Origin: Anodontia alba
Lineage: Eukaryota; Mollusca; Bivalvia; Lucinida; Lucinidae
NCBI GenBank assembly: GCA_964016985.1
Contig: OZ024831.1
Span: 24,587,948 to 24,651,947 of the forward strand
Direction: 5' to 3'
Length of the DNA stretch: 64,000 nucleotides
The notes beneath the pieces are model-generated. The model worked only from the letters and a program-made list of their open reading frames with translations. It had not been told where the DNA came from and ran no database searches. The position numbers and the translations under genes were made by a program. Positions 63,124 to 64,000 of this stretch are shown here, piece after piece (the stretch's first letter is position 1; each line of letters begins with the position of its first letter).

Positions 63124-63490
63124 CCGAAAGGCCAACTGAAACCAATCTTGTTAAGAATTATCAGAACAACTTGTAAATTAAAAATAATAAAAAGTCGTTT
63201 CGATCAGAAATCAAAGATGACCGACATGGCCGCCCTCTTGAAACAACTACTCTGAGCTTCTTTTCCTGAATGGAAAGGCCAAATGACTTGAAACTGGGTA
63301 GGTACTACATGTATTAAGGCGACTTGTAGATCAAAATAAGCTTAAATCGTTCCGTTCGGAATCCATGATGGCCGCCATGGCCGCCATCTTGAAAACCTCC
63401 TTTGAACTTCTCCTGAACAAAAAAAGGTTAATAGACTCGAAACTTAGTAGAAAGTATCAGAGCGACTTGTATTGAAATATTTTGGTAATA
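63124..63490 (+). repeat. three tandem units of about 145 bp
   Basis: Units start near 63124, 63273 and 63417: AAAGGCCAACTGAAAC / AAAGGCCAAATGACTTG / AAAGGTTAATAGACTCG, each followed by ATCAG or equivalent, CGACTTGTA and ATGGCCGCC. ATGGCCGCCATGGCCGCC followed by ATCTTG in unit 2 contains the consensus GCCGCCATCTTG. Confidence 0.7.
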
Positions 63491-63499
63491 ATGTGACGT

Positions 63500-64000
63500 A
63501 GGCAGTATGTTGACTTTTATGCTTTAAACAAATGGAAATTAAACATTGTTAATGTCATTGATAAACGTATTAAATGTTATTCCCAAAATAATTATCTAAT
63601 AACACCTAAACTAAAATCTACTTTCCGTCATCTGTAGCAGAGTTTTCACGAATGTTTTAGAAAATATGTTTTGGCTTCGGCTGACAAGGCCGCAAAAATG
63701 TAGTCATTGTTTGACGGCTACATTATATTATTACACTGGCACAGGACCTGAGCGGCACCAAGGCCTATATAGAGAATTCAGAAGAAGCGACGTCAGTTGT
63801 CTTTGGCCACCGCAACCATTTAAGGAACAGCAAGAAAGCAAGAATAGCCTTTTAAAAAAAAAAAAAAAACATTTAAAGCAAGGTTTATTGCTAATTCAAG
63901 CTCCTGTACCACTACTGAATTTTCGAAACTATTAACTTTTTGCCCCACTGCTACTAAAGCTCATGTAATTAGATGTAAACAAGCTTACGAAAGACCAGAC
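63500..64000 (+). mobile_element. PLE-1 copy P7, N-terminal fragment at window end
   Basis: ALNKWKLNIVNVIDKRI and FRKYVLASADKAAK match P4 blocks. After a short divergent stretch and an A run, TTATTGCTAATTCAAGC (IANSSSCTTTE) continues to the window edge. Frame broken by a stop after STFRHL. Confidence 0.75.

Overview
The window reads as AT-rich, intron-bearing, repeat-dominated animal DNA, most likely from a bivalve or related mollusc. That placement is inferred from style (Penelope-like and jockey/CR1-like retrotransposon fragments, tRNA-derived SINEs, dense palindromic MITEs, defensin-sized secreted peptides); no taxon-diagnostic host gene is visible. There are no operons, CRISPR arrays, rRNA genes or intact long host genes. 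Almost every long open frame belongs to a transposable element or to translated simple repeat.

Layout. 1-390: end of a mariner transposase. 1.2-3.3 kb: short direct repeat, long AT microsatellite, two palindromic family-A elements and a hairpin MITE. 4.07-6.6 kb: degenerate satellite of roughly 128 bp, interrupted by one family-A and one family-C element. 6.7-7.3 kb: a second minisatellite. 9.3-10.4 kb: a cysteine-rich secreted peptide gene (minus strand) beside a broken partial copy; its paralogue is at 58.9-59.7 kb. 11-19.5 kb: a nest of Penelope-like (PLE-1) copies and separate 3' tails. 19.7-21.3 kb: decayed non-LTR retrotransposon. 21.4-22.3 and 25.7-26.3 kb: a second Penelope-like family (PLE-2). 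23-31 kb: decayed tails and MITEs, plus an isolated stretch with promoter, ATG and splice-donor features at 29.07-29.42 kb. 33.1-37.3 and 40.2-43.8 kb: two diverged copies of one duplicated segment that received different insertions. 43.9-54 kb: a dense run of family-A elements with SINEs and other hairpin MITEs. 55.1-56.7 kb: Tc1-like transposon inside a family-A element. 60.0-62.4 kb: the best PLE-1 reverse transcriptase, also inside a family-A element. 62.8-64 kb: tandem repeats and a last PLE-1 fragment.

Main threads. (1) Eighteen family-A copies lie in 64 kb, each built round a palindrome of about 46-bp arms. Variants of that central palindrome also occur at the centre of elements with unrelated termini (families B, D, G), as if the hairpin core were a separately mobile or selected module. 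(2) PLE-1 leaves many 5'-truncated solo 3' tails, one inserted into another PLE-1 tail. One copy carries a 120-codon in-frame replacement by a LINE ORF1-like segment. (3) The host-gene candidates are the two cysteine-rich peptide genes and the putative first exon near 29.3 kb. Nested insertions give relative ages: family A predates the Tc1 and PLE-1 insertions, and family B predates the LINE insertion at 34.8 kb.
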